DNA of 64,000 bases from Pseudomonas sp. HS6 (lineage in GTDB: Bacteria; Pseudomonadota; Gammaproteobacteria; Pseudomonadales; Pseudomonadaceae), in assembly GCF_023375815.1 (NCBI RefSeq), contig NZ_CP067412.1, positions 3,968,001-4,032,000 of the forward strand, in the 5' to 3' direction. Shown here piece after piece: positions 47,100 through 55,383 of the stretch (position 1 is the first letter of the stretch; every line of letters starts with the position of its first letter). The notes beneath the pieces are model-generated. The model saw only the letters and a list, made by a program, of their open reading frames with translations. It had not been told where the DNA came from and made no database searches. The position numbers were made by a program, and so were the translations under genes.

Positions 47100-48308
47100 A
47101 TGGAAAATCTGCAAAGCGCTGTGGATACGCTCGTTCATAGCTCCAACACGTTGTTCATTCTGATCGGTGCGGTCATGGTGTTGGCCATGCACGCCGGGTT
47201 CGCCTTTCTAGAAGTTGGAACGGTTCGCCAGAAGAATCAGGTCAACGCCCTGTCGAAGATTCTCAGCGACTTCGCGGTGTCGACCCTGGCCTATTTCTTT
47301 ATAGGCTATTGGATTTCGTACGGGGTGACGTTCCTGCAACCGGCGTCGGTGCTCAGTGCCGATCACGGTTACGGGCTGGTGAAGTTTTTCTTCCTGCTGA
47401 CCTTTGCGGCGGCGATTCCGGCGATCATTTCCGGTGGCATCGCCGAGCGGGCGCGGTTCGTTCCTCAATTGTGCGCGACGGCGCTGATCGTGGCGTTCAT
47501 CTATCCGTTTTTCGAGGGCATGATCTGGAACGGCAACTATGGCTTTCAAGCCTGGCTGGCGGCGCAGTTCGGCGCATCCTTCCATGATTTCGCCGGCTCC
47601 GTGGTGGTTCACGCCATGGGTGGGTGGTTGGCTTTGGCGGCGGTGCTGTTGCTGGGTCCGCGCAACGGGCGCTATCGCGATGGCCGGCTGGTGGCATTTG
47701 CGCCGTCGAGCATTCCGTTTCTGGCGCTGGGCTCGTGGATCCTGATCGTCGGCTGGTTCGGCTTCAACGTGATGAGCGCGCAAACCCTGCAGGGCGTCAG
47801 TGGCCTGGTGGCGGTCAATTCGTTGATGGCGATGGTGGGCGGTACGATGGCGGCGTTGATCGTCGGGCGCAATGACCCGGGTTTTCTGCACAACGGCCCG
47901 TTGGCCGGTCTGGTGGCGGTGTGTGCCGGCTCTGATCTGATGCATCCGGTGGGTGCGCTGGTGACCGGTGGGATCGCGGGTGCCCTGTTTGTCTGGTGCT
48001 TCACGGCGGCGCAGGTCAAATGGCGGATTGACGACGTGCTGGGTGTCTGGCCGTTGCACGGCTTGTGTGGCGTGTGGGGTGGCATCGCCTGCGGGATCTT
48101 CGGCTCGACCGCGTTGGGCGGGCTCGGCGGCGTCAGCCTGATCAGCCAGTTGATCGGCACCGCATTGGGCGTAGTGGTGGCCCTGGCCGGCGGGTTTGCC
48201 GTATACGGTTCGATCAAGGCGCTGCATGGCCTGCGCCTGAGTCAGGAACAGGAGTATTACGGCGCGGACCTGTCGCTGCACAAGATCGGCGCGGTGAGTC
48301 AGGACTAA
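47100..48308 (+). CDS. Ammonium transporter (Amt/Rh family)
   Basis: Inner-membrane ammonium channel of 402 residues with eleven expected helices. Amt features include FIGYWISYGV, ISGGIAERARF, HDFAGSVVVHAMGGWLALAA with the first pore His region, NGPLAGLVAVCAG, and LHGLCGVWGGIACGIFG with the second pore His. ATG 47100 gives a short N-terminus before the first helix (LFILIGAVMVLAMHAGFAFLEVG); no signal peptide precedes it. There is no adjacent glnK and no good RBS. It overlaps the end of the Kef-type gene by four bases. Confidence 0.92.
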   Translation: MENLQSAVDTLVHSSNTLFILIGAVMVLAMHAGFAFLEVGTVRQKNQVNALSKILSDFAVSTLAYFFIGYWISYGVTFLQPASVLSADHGYGLVKFFFLLTFAAAIPAIISGGIAERARFVPQLCATALIVAFIYPFFEGMIWNGNYGFQAWLAAQFGASFHDFAGSVVVHAMGGWLALAAVLLLGPRNGRYRDGRLVAFAPSSIPFLALGSWILIVGWFGFNVMSAQTLQGVSGLVAVNSLMAMVGGTMAALIVGRNDPGFLHNGPLAGLVAVCAGSDLMHPVGALVTGGIAGALFVWCFTAAQVKWRIDDVLGVWPLHGLCGVWGGIACGIFGSTALGGLGGVSLISQLIGTALGVVVALAGGFAVYGSIKALHGLRLSQEQEYYGADLSLHKIGAVSQD

Positions 48309-50017
48309 GTCTCTTCATCAGCGGCTCCGGGGTAAAAGCCGTGAAGCAGGCGATAACGGTCAGCGCGCACCTGATCGACTTTCGCCTGCACCTGGTGCCC
48401 AGGAAACCCCAGCAGAACCAAGGCATGTGAACCGAGCATCAGACTCGATTCCAGCAGTTCCGGCACCACCTCGCTGGCGCCGGCTGCTTTCAGCTCGGCC
48501 GACTGGCTGTCGTCCCGGGTACGCACCAGGATCGGCACTTTCGGGTTGAGGCGCCGGGCCTCCTTGAGAATCCGCAAGGCCACGTCGGCTTGATCCACGG
48601 CAATTACCAGCAACCTGGCGCGCAGCAAACCGACGGCGGTCAACAGATCGCCGCGTGTTGAGTCGCCGTAGTGGACGTCGCGTTCGACGGTGGCGGCTTC
48701 CTGTATCCGCACCGGATCGTTGTCCAGCGCGATGTAGGTTTGCCCGGCATTGCGCATGAAGCGTCCGATGGATTGACCGACACGACCGTAACCACAGATC
48801 ACCACATGTTGGTCGAGGCCGGCATTGAGGGCGCTGATCTGCTCGATCTGTGCTTCCTGATTGGGTTTGCGGTGCAGGGCGGCGGCGATGCGCGGGGCTG
48901 CGCGCAACATCAGCGGCGTCAGCAGCATCGAGCAGAACGTTGCAGCGAGGAGCAGCGCGCCGAGTTCGGCAGGCATCAGCCGGTTTTGCTGCATCTGCGC
49001 CATCAGGGCGAAACAGAACTCGCCGCCCTGAGCCAGTGCCAGGCCGCTGCGCCACGCGGTTTCATTGTCGTTGCCGCGCCATTTCACCAGCAGCGCCACC
49101 ACTGAGCCCTTGATCACCAGCAATCCCAGGGTCATGGCGAGAATCAGCAGGCTGTGGCTGGCGAACAGTTGCAGGTCGATCAGCATGCCGATGCTGACGA
49201 AGAACAGGCCGAGCAGAATGTCGCGGAACGGTCGGATATCGGCTTCGATCTGATGCCGGTAATGACTCTCCCCCAGCAGCATGCCGGCCAGGAAGGCGCC
49301 GAGGGCAGGGGACAGGCCGAGCAGGTGGGTCAACCACGCCGTGAGCAACACGATCACCAGCGCCAACAGCACGAACAGTTCGGCCGAACGCGATGCCGCC
49401 ACCTCCTGAAACAGACGCGGCAACAGCCAGCGACTGGCCAGCAGCAAGCCGATGAACAGCACAACCGTCTTGAGCAGTGTCAGCGGCAACGCCCAATACC
49501 AGGCTTGATCGCTGCTACCGGCGAAGACGGGCACCAGCGTCAGCAACAACACGGCCACCACATCCTGAAACAACAGGACCCCCACCGCGTTCTGGCCGTG
49601 GCTGCTGAAGATTTCGCCGAGGCTGCCCAGTTCCTTGGTGACGATCGCCGTGGATGAAAGTGAAAGACCTGCGCCGAGCAGCAGCGCCGGGGTGAGGGGC
49701 ATGCCCAGTAGCATCAGTACGCTTCCCAGCAGCGCTGTGCTGATCAGCACCTGTTGGCTGCCCAGACGGAAAACCACTTGGCGCAAGGCAATCATTTTTG
49801 ACAGGGAGAATTCCAGCCCCAGGGAAAACAGCAGAAACACCACGCCCAGCTCGGCAAGGTCCGGCAGGTGTTCACTCTCGTTTATCCAGTCGAACGCCTT
49901 CGGTCCGACCATCAGCCCGACGCACAGGTAGCCCAGCACCGGTGGCAGGCGCAGGCGGCGGAACAGGGCAATCATCACCAGGGACGAGGCAAGAATGATC
50001 AACAGGTTGGCAAACAC
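48305..50017 (-). CDS. Kef-type K+/H+ antiporter (CPA2) with TrkA-N domain
   Basis: Monovalent cation:proton antiporter-2 family protein of 570 residues. The N-terminal Na_H_Exchanger domain has about twelve helices. Motifs include LGYLCVGLMVGP, LFQDVVAVLLL and LGAFLAGMLLGES. The C-terminal Rossmann RCK/TrkA_N domain starts HVVICGYGRVGQSIGRFM at about residue 410 and contains the DNDP acidic turn. GTG 50017 is chosen because GGAG lies six bases before it; the frame extends to 50077. No KefF-like partner is present. Confidence 0.9.
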   Translation of the reverse strand: MFANLLIILASSLVMIALFRRLRLPPVLGYLCVGLMVGPKAFDWINESEHLPDLAELGVVFLLFSLGLEFSLSKMIALRQVVFRLGSQQVLISTALLGSVLMLLGMPLTPALLLGAGLSLSSTAIVTKELGSLGEIFSSHGQNAVGVLLFQDVVAVLLLTLVPVFAGSSDQAWYWALPLTLLKTVVLFIGLLLASRWLLPRLFQEVAASRSAELFVLLALVIVLLTAWLTHLLGLSPALGAFLAGMLLGESHYRHQIEADIRPFRDILLGLFFVSIGMLIDLQLFASHSLLILAMTLGLLVIKGSVVALLVKWRGNDNETAWRSGLALAQGGEFCFALMAQMQQNRLMPAELGALLLAATFCSMLLTPLMLRAAPRIAAALHRKPNQEAQIEQISALNAGLDQHVVICGYGRVGQSIGRFMRNAGQTYIALDNDPVRIQEAATVERDVHYGDSTRGDLLTAVGLLRARLLVIAVDQADVALRILKEARRLNPKVPILVRTRDDSQSAELKAAGASEVVPELLESSLMLGSHALVLLGFPGHQVQAKVDQVRADRYRLLHGFYPGAADEET

Positions 50018-50219
50018 AAAACACTCCGGCGGCAGGGGCAGGCTCTTCAAGCGTAGAGGCAAAAAACACCGGAGCATGGTGGAAAACGCATTTGTGCGGG
50101 CTGATTTGAGTCAGGGTTTTGCGAGGATAAAACCACTCAAAGGCTTGAAGCCTCTGATGGGTCGACGGGTTCACAGGTCAGGCCTAAAATGGCCAATCAA
50201 ATTTTGGGATTGAACGCGC

Positions 50220-50456
50220 ATGCTTCCTGAATGCCAGTTGTTCGGCACCCTGGGGTGCCATCTGTGTGAAGTCGCTGAAGCCGAGCTGATGCCGTTTGTC
50301 GAGCATGGCCTGCTGGTGGAACTGGTGGACATTGCTGACGATGAGTCCTGGTTCGAGGCCTACAGTCTGCGGATCCCTGTGCTGCGCCGGGTCGATACCG
50401 GGGCGGAAATGAGCTGGCCGTTCAGTGCCGATCAGGTTGTGGCATTCCTGCGTTAG
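50220..50456 (+). CDS. Glutaredoxin-family (DUF836) protein
   Basis: A 78-residue thioredoxin-fold protein. The N-terminus CQLFGTLGCHLCEVAEAEL carries CxxC at C13/C16, followed by the strand LVELVDI and the cis-Pro region RIPVLRRVDTG. This is the compact DUF836 glutaredoxin-like family. Substrate unknown, cytoplasmic. It stands alone between the Kef-type gene and the SOS-boxed gene. Confidence 0.88.
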   Translation: MLPECQLFGTLGCHLCEVAEAELMPFVEHGLLVELVDIADDESWFEAYSLRIPVLRRVDTGAEMSWPFSADQVVAFLR

Positions 50457-50534
50457 CCTTTTCCCTCTTCATTGTTCCGACCTGGCCATTCATCGCGATG
50501 GTCATCGATCCTTGGCACTCTGGGGTTTATTCGG

Positions 50535-50556
50535 TTACTGTATGTTCATACAGTAA
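50535..50556 (+). promoter_or_regulatory. LexA (SOS) box
   Basis: Two perfect 10-base arms, TTACTGTATG (50535-50544) and CATACAGTAA (50547-50556), flank TT. The core fits the LexA consensus CTGT-N8-ACAG exactly. It is 74 bases before the GTG of the only co-oriented gene nearby, and no minus-strand gene starts to its left. Confidence 0.88.
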
Positions 50557-50629
50557 TTGAGTGGGCTCGTCGTGCGGTGTCCTTTTTTGGGCGATGAGCA
50601 CGGTGGCCAGTACGTCAGAGGGATGAACC

Positions 50630-50947
50630 GTGGTCAATGTCGAACAGTTGAAAAGCAGCGTGAACCGGATGTCGGTTGACGTGGTGCGCGAAGCCGTCCA
50701 CGAATTGCGCCTGGACGGTCTGGTCACGGAAGGCAAGACGCCGTTCAACAAGCTGCATTTCAATACCTGTTTTGCCGAGATCGAGGCGTTATTCCAGCGC
50801 GCCGGCTATCACAAGCAGTTGGATGTGGTGGGTTATCAGGGCTTGCTGTACGCCTTGTACGATCCGGGTCGCTGGGAGGCCGTCGATGTATTGCGCTGGC
50901 TGAAGGAATTCACCGAGGCGGCGGCCCTCAAATCGATCTCCGCCTGA
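50630..50947 (+). CDS. Small SOS-boxed protein of unknown function
   Basis: A 105-residue soluble protein with no signal peptide or TM helix. The sequence is mixed helical, with the conserved-looking segment LRLDGLVTEGKTPFNKLHFN and a C-terminal WEAVDVLRWLKEFTEAAALKS. I do not recognise the family; it is not SulA, RecX or YebG. GTG 50630 has AGAGGG eight bases upstream. The near-perfect LexA box ahead of it indicates DNA-damage induction, so the product may act in repair, division control or programmed responses. Confidence 0.82.
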   Translation: MVNVEQLKSSVNRMSVDVVREAVHELRLDGLVTEGKTPFNKLHFNTCFAEIEALFQRAGYHKQLDVVGYQGLLYALYDPGRWEAVDVLRWLKEFTEAAALKSISA

Positions 50948-51016
50948 TTCTGCGCTAGGTCTGCTGCGTCCCGTGTTGGATAATGCCGCTCTGCCTTGAG
51001 GGTTCGAGTTCTCCGT

Positions 51017-51910
51017 ATGTCCAGCACATCTACTTTTTCCGCCGCACAGAATCAGGCCAGTACGCTTTATCTGCCTCCCGGCGACTGGGAGACGGTGTTC
51101 GATTGTCTGTGTGATCACTTCGGTGCCATCGGACGCGATCAATGGCTGGACCGTATTGCCCGAGGCCGGGTGCTGAATGGTGAAGGCCAGCCGATTGCGC
51201 TCGACTTGCCTTACAAGGAAGGCCTGCGCATCCATTACTTTCGCGAAGTGCCAGACGAAAAGCCTATTCCGGTGGTCGAGTCGATTCTCTATGCGGACGA
51301 TCATCTGGTTGTTGCCGACAAACCCCATTTCCTCCCGGTGACGCCAGCGGGTGAGTACGTGGAGCAAACGCTGCTGCGCCGGTTGATTCGTCGACTGGAC
51401 AATCCGCACCTGGTGCCGCTGCACCGGATTGACCGGCACACCGCCGGGTTGGTGATTTTTTCGGCCAATCCGCAGACGCGTTCGGCATATCAGTCATTGT
51501 TCCCGACACGGCAAATCGAAAAACGCTACGAAGCCATCGCTGCTGCATTGCCGGGGCTGGATTTTCCATTGGTGCACAAGAGCCGCATGGTCGATGGCGA
51601 GCCTTTTTTCCGCATGCAGGAAAGTCCCGGTGTCAGCAACACCGAAACAGCAGTGGAAGTGCGGGAAAGGAACGGTGACCTCTGGCGTTATGGCCTGTAC
51701 CCGGTGACCGGCAAGAAACACCAGTTGCGGGTGCATATGACGGCGCTGGGCGCGAGCATCTGCAACGATCCGTTCTATCCCGAGGTACTGAAGGACGTCG
51801 AAGATGATTACGCCAACCCACTCAAACTTCTGGCGCAGGGTTTGCGGTTCATTGATCCGGTCACAGGTCAGGCGCGCGAATTTGAAAGCCGGATCACGCT
51901 GGACTGGTGA
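51017..51910 (+). CDS. RluA-family RNA pseudouridine synthase
   Basis: A 297-residue pseudouridine synthase that isomerises uridine in rRNA or tRNA. The catalytic Asp lies in PLHRIDRHTAGLVIF (about residue 140). YEAIAA, the SNTETAVEV strand and YPVTGKKHQLRVHMTALG complete the RluA core. An S4-like N-terminal region (DRIARGRVLNGEGQPI) is present. ATG 51017 is used; upstream in-frame TTG 50996 has a similar lack of strong RBS. The target RNA cannot be determined. Confidence 0.9.
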   Translation: MSSTSTFSAAQNQASTLYLPPGDWETVFDCLCDHFGAIGRDQWLDRIARGRVLNGEGQPIALDLPYKEGLRIHYFREVPDEKPIPVVESILYADDHLVVADKPHFLPVTPAGEYVEQTLLRRLIRRLDNPHLVPLHRIDRHTAGLVIFSANPQTRSAYQSLFPTRQIEKRYEAIAAALPGLDFPLVHKSRMVDGEPFFRMQESPGVSNTETAVEVRERNGDLWRYGLYPVTGKKHQLRVHMTALGASICNDPFYPEVLKDVEDDYANPLKLLAQGLRFIDPVTGQAREFESRITLDW

Positions 51911-51941
51911 TCAATAGCGCCAACCACTTTCTCCCGCCCAC

Positions 51942-51968
51942 GAAAAAGCCCGCATCATGCGGGCTTTT
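51942..51968. terminator. Bidirectional terminator after the pseudouridine synthase
   Basis: Stem GCCCGCAT (51948-51955)/ATGCGGGC (51957-51964) with five As before and TTTT after. Confidence 0.78.
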
Positions 51969-51984
51969 CTGTATCTGGCGTCGC

Positions 51985-52206
51985 TTACAGCTCTTTTACG
52001 GTGCGAACCTGATCTTTGTTGATGCGAGTCTGCTTGCCGTCCAGTTGTTCGAATTCGTAAAAGCCCGAATCCTTGTCGAATTTAGGCGAGTCGACGGCCT
52101 GGATTTCGCGACCGTCATTCAAGGTAATCACCGTTGGCGAAGCGCAACCGGCGAGGGTGGCCAGGCCCAGAGCGAGCATGAAAGTGGCGAGAGTCCGTTG
52201 AGTCAT
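51985..52206 (-). CDS. YgdI/YgdR-like small lipoprotein
   Basis: A 73-residue lipoprotein precursor. The signal peptide MTQRTLATFMLALGLATLAGC ends in lipobox LAGC. The mature part is an SH3-like DUF903 domain (VITLNDGREIQAVDSPKFDKDSGFYEFEQLDGKQTRINKDQVRTVKEL). Asp is not at +2 (CAS), so outer-membrane sorting is expected. ATG 52206 is clear. Function unknown; it is a monocistronic unit after a terminator. Confidence 0.9.
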   Translation of the reverse strand: MTQRTLATFMLALGLATLAGCASPTVITLNDGREIQAVDSPKFDKDSGFYEFEQLDGKQTRINKDQVRTVKEL

Positions 52207-52284
52207 GTGTTTGTCTCCGAAGGGAATTCTTTTGGTTACTGAACTTGTAGACGTATGCAAGGCGTGAGAGTTCCTTGAATGCGG

Positions 52285-52887
52285 TCAGTCTGACACAGTG
52301 TTATGAGAGCTTAACAGTTCCGGGGTATTGAGATTGGCCAGCCGCGGGTCGTTGTCCGGGCAAATCAGGGCCTGAGCGCCAAGGCTGCGCATGAGCCGGC
52401 CAGGGCTGCGCTCCCCCTCGTGCCAGGCCTCTTCGAATGCGGGCAGAAGCGCTGCGGGAATCACGCAAAGCAGCGGTTCCCAGTGCTCGTCGTGACGTAG
52501 CATCAGAGGGTTTTCAGGGTGCAGGCTGGCGGTCTCGCGCATGCTTTGTAACAGGGGGCCATCGATTCGCGGTACGTCGCAAGGCAACACCAGTAGATGG
52601 GTGTGGCGGGCTGCTCGCAAGCCAGCCCGGATGCCGGCCAACGGCCCGGGAAAGCCTTCTTCGTCATCCACAACCAATTGATCGGCGAAAGGTGCATAGC
52701 GTTCGCGATTGCGGTTGCATGAAATGATCAGGTCGTCGGTCAGCGGACGAACCTTGCGCTGCAAATGAGCGATCAGAGGCTCCCCGTGCCATTCAATAAG
52801 TCCCTTGTCCTGACCTCCCATGCGCTGGCCGCGTCCGCCGGCCAGCAACAGGACAGAGCAGGGCGGCAATCGGGTATTGGAAGTCAT
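52285..52887 (-). CDS. mobA: Molybdenum cofactor guanylyltransferase
   Basis: MobA attaches GMP to molybdopterin, giving the bis-MGD cofactor. The 200-residue protein shows [25 protein letters not shown] (GTP loop), then [16 protein letters not shown] and [11 protein letters not shown] with the metal Asp. ATG 52887 is the obvious start. It is divergent from moaB, with 81 bases between, so a molybdenum-cofactor locus is built around one control region. Confidence 0.95.
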   Translation of the reverse strand: MTSNTRLPPCSVLLLAGGRGQRMGGQDKGLIEWHGEPLIAHLQRKVRPLTDDLIISCNRNRERYAPFADQLVVDDEEGFPGPLAGIRAGLRAARHTHLLVLPCDVPRIDGPLLQSMRETASLHPENPLMLRHDEHWEPLLCVIPAALLPAFEEAWHEGERSPGRLMRSLGAQALICPDNDPRLANLNTPELLSSHNTVSD

Positions 52888-52968
52888 GGCAACTCTCCGC
52901 AGGTTCGGCGAAAAAATGGGGCGCTGTGATATAACACCGGGCTGTTTCTCCTACAACTGGATGAGCCT

Positions 52969-53508
52969 ATGAAAGCCAAGGCTGATGTACCTTTTGCACC
53001 GCTCAATATTGCGGTACTGACGGTCAGCGACACCCGTACCCTGGAAACCGATACCTCCGGCCAGGTCTTCGTCGACCGTTTGACGGCTGCCGGCCACAAC
53101 CTGGCGGAGCGGGTTTTGCTCAAAGATGACCTGTACAAAATCCGTGCGCAAGTCGCCCACTGGATTGCCGAAGACGTCGTGCAAGTGGTGCTGATCACTG
53201 GGGGCACGGGCTTCACGGGTCGCGACAGTACACCCGAAGCTGTTGCGTGCCTGCTGGACAAGCAAGTCGATGGTTTTGGTGAGTTGTTCCGCCAGATTTC
53301 GGTTGCCGATATAGGCACCTCCACTGTGCAATCCCGGGCATTGGCGGGGTTGGCCAACGGTACGCTGGTCTGCTGCCTGCCGGGCTCGACCAATGCGGTT
53401 CGTACCGGTTGGGATGGCATCCTGGCCGAGCAACTGGATTCGCGACATCGTCCGTGCAATTTCGTCCCTCATCTGAAACAGGCAGTTCCCTGTGAATCCC
53501 GCGGGTAA
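52969..53508 (+). CDS. moaB: Molybdopterin biosynthesis protein MoaB
   Basis: MogA/MoaB-type protein of 179 residues that adenylylates molybdopterin before metal insertion. IAVLTVSDTRTLETDTSGQ opens the fold. VLITGGTGFTGRDSTPEAV is the canonical active-site TGGTG motif, and CLPGSTNAVRTGWDGIL follows near residue 140. ATG 52969 is clear. The last 17 bases overlap the moeA start, so the two are co-translated. Confidence 0.94.
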   Translation: MKAKADVPFAPLNIAVLTVSDTRTLETDTSGQVFVDRLTAAGHNLAERVLLKDDLYKIRAQVAHWIAEDVVQVVLITGGTGFTGRDSTPEAVACLLDKQVDGFGELFRQISVADIGTSTVQSRALAGLANGTLVCCLPGSTNAVRTGWDGILAEQLDSRHRPCNFVPHLKQAVPCESRG

Positions 53509-54718
53509 GCCTGGCAAGACCGGCAGCCTGATACCGGTCGAGGAGGCCTTGGCGTGTCTGCTGGAAATGGCGGACGCCTCGCGGATTATTGAATCCGAGT
53601 ATCTGCCATTGGCGCAGGTCGAGGGGCGGGTGCTGGCGCAGGATCTGGTTTCGACACTGGATCTGCCGCCATGGCCCAACAGTGCCATGGACGGTTATGC
53701 CTTGAACCTGGCCGACTGGACCGGTGAGCCGATGCGGGTCAGTCAGAAGATTTTTGCCGGTCAGGCGCCTGAACCGCTGGAGCCGGGCACCTGCGCCCGC
53801 ATCTTTACGGGCGCCCCCGTTCCGTCGGGCGCCGATTGCGTCGAGATGCAGGAAAACGCGGTCATCGAGGCCGACGAACGCGTGCGGTTCATCGAGTCCA
53901 TGGTGTCCGGGCAGAACATCCGCCCGCAGGGGCAGGAAACCACTGTCGGCGAACTGATTCTGTCCGCGGGAACCCGACTCGGTCCGATCGAGCAAGGGTT
54001 GGCTGCGTCTTTGGGCTGCGCCGGCCTTGATGTGATCCGCAAGATCCGCGTGGCGGTGCTGTCCACTGGCGATGAGTTGGTCGAACCGGGAGCGGCACTG
54101 GGCCCGGGACAGATTTACAACAGTAACCGTGTGGTGCTGTGCAGCTGGCTGCAGCGTTTGGGCTGTGAAGTGCTGGATGCCGGGATTCTTCCGGATGACT
54201 TGCCCACCACCCGCGCACGTCTTGGGGAGCTCAAAAAAGCCGACCTGATACTGTCGACCGGTGGCGTATCGGTTGGGGACGCGGATTTCCTCGGCGTTGC
54301 GCTGAGGGAAGACGGTGAGCTGACACTGTGGAAGCTGGCGATCAAGCCAGGGAAGCCTTTGACTGTTGGTCATTTCCGTGGTGTTCCGGTTATCGGCTTG
54401 CCCGGCAATCCGGCGTCGACCCTGGTGACTTTTGCCTTGTTGACCAAGCCCTATCTGCTGCGTCGTCAGGGGGTGCAAGATGTCGAGCCACTCAAGTTTC
54501 CAGTCCCGGCTGGCTTCGTCTGGCCACAGGCCGGCAATCGGCGTGAATTCCTGCGGGGACGTCTGGAGCAGGGGCAGGCAACGATCTACCGAAACCAGAG
54601 CTCGGGTGTTCTGCGTAGCGCCGCCTGGGCCGACGGATTGGTAGAGGTGCAGGAGGGGCGCACCCTGACTCGGGGAGACATGGTGCCCTTCATTCCCTTG
54701 AGTGAACTTCTCGGCTGA
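53492..54718 (+). CDS. moeA: Molybdopterin molybdenumtransferase MoeA
   Basis: MoeA inserts molybdate into adenylylated molybdopterin. The 408-residue protein has PWPNSAMDGYALN, GQAPEPLEPGTCARIFTGAPVPSGADCVEMQE, VLSTGDELVEPGAALGPGQIYNSN, LSTGGVSVGDADF, and the C-terminal LPGNPASTLVTFALL. GTG 53492 is within moaB; a later start would cut the N-terminal domain, so the overlap is real. The product sits in the same pathway as the divergently encoded MobA. Confidence 0.94.
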   Translation: MNPAGKPGKTGSLIPVEEALACLLEMADASRIIESEYLPLAQVEGRVLAQDLVSTLDLPPWPNSAMDGYALNLADWTGEPMRVSQKIFAGQAPEPLEPGTCARIFTGAPVPSGADCVEMQENAVIEADERVRFIESMVSGQNIRPQGQETTVGELILSAGTRLGPIEQGLAASLGCAGLDVIRKIRVAVLSTGDELVEPGAALGPGQIYNSNRVVLCSWLQRLGCEVLDAGILPDDLPTTRARLGELKKADLILSTGGVSVGDADFLGVALREDGELTLWKLAIKPGKPLTVGHFRGVPVIGLPGNPASTLVTFALLTKPYLLRRQGVQDVEPLKFPVPAGFVWPQAGNRREFLRGRLEQGQATIYRNQSSGVLRSAAWADGLVEVQEGRTLTRGDMVPFIPLSELLG

Positions 54719-54724
54719 TCATTG

Positions 54725-54753
54725 AAATGCAGGCTCGGTGAGAGCCTGCATTT
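54725..54753. terminator. Stem-loop between moeA and the convergent small gene
   Basis: Perfect 12-base stem AAATGCAGGCTC (54725-54736)/GAGCCTGCATTT (54742-54753) with a 5-base loop. The T-run is short in both directions, but the symmetry suggests a bidirectional terminator. Confidence 0.7.
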
Positions 54754-54760
54754 CAGCCCG

Positions 54761-54955
54761 TCAGCGGCTGATCAGTGTGACGAGCTGGTCGAAGCGACTG
54801 TTGGCAACCCAGCCCAACAATCCTAGGACCACCGCTGTGGCACCTGCGGAGTAGGCCAGGCGGTGTTTGATGGCTTTGACGTCTCCCTTTACTTCGTCCA
54901 TGTCACGGCGGATGTATTTGAGGTGGGTTTCCAGCTCGGTGACACGAGGTTCCAT
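54761..54955 (-). CDS. Small coiled-coil membrane protein
   Basis: A 64-residue protein with a charged N-terminal coiled coil (RVTELETHLKYIRRDMDEVKGDVKAI) and one hydrophobic segment (SAGATAVVLGLLGWVA, about 35-51). The size and layout resemble XhlA-type hemolysin-associated membrane proteins, but I see no phage context and would not transfer that function. ATG 54955 has GGAG seven bases upstream. The open extension to 55069 lacks support. Confidence 0.7.
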   Translation of the reverse strand: MEPRVTELETHLKYIRRDMDEVKGDVKAIKHRLAYSAGATAVVLGLLGWVANSRFDQLVTLISR

Positions 54956-55383
54956 AACGGTTTCTCCGGTGTTTTTGGTACAGCTGTTGAATTCGGCTTT
55001 TTGACTGGTACGACTGTCGGAGAGGGGGGCAACCGGACTCACCTGCATTCTTGCTTCATGGCTGTGCATGGAAATCCCCGCCTGCTGCCATGAGTTTCTG
55101 CCGGCAGAAACGGCTGCTCGAATGATCGAAAGTCCTGATGATGTATTGACTCATTACCTGCACATCCTTGTGTAATCGGGTTGAAGATTGTTGCCGTCGA
55201 TGCACGGTGTACCAATGGCCAGGGCGGGTCAATTGAGCCGATTCCTTACATTCTGTGCGAAAAAATACCGCCTTGTAGGACGAGTGAACGGGGGGGCTGG
55301 AAATACTTGGGATTGCGGCGGCTCTTTTGCGTGCTGTGAAGGTCAAGATGTCCCGAACTGATTCAATTCCGGGAGTGACCAAA
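54956..55383. other. Intergenic interval with an 18-base palindrome
   Basis: 428 bases between the small membrane gene and the lipid-kinase gene, with no credible ORF. GTTTCTGCCGGCAGAAAC at 55094-55111 is a perfect palindrome and could be an operator or a stem. The region around 55130-55290 is less GC-rich and probably carries the yegS promoter, which I cannot place with confidence. Confidence 0.5.

Noticed and set aside
54761..54955. Phage hemolysin/holin cassette suggested by the XhlA-like layout
   Set aside because: No other phage gene is nearby and the similarity rests only on size and a coiled-coil plus membrane helix.
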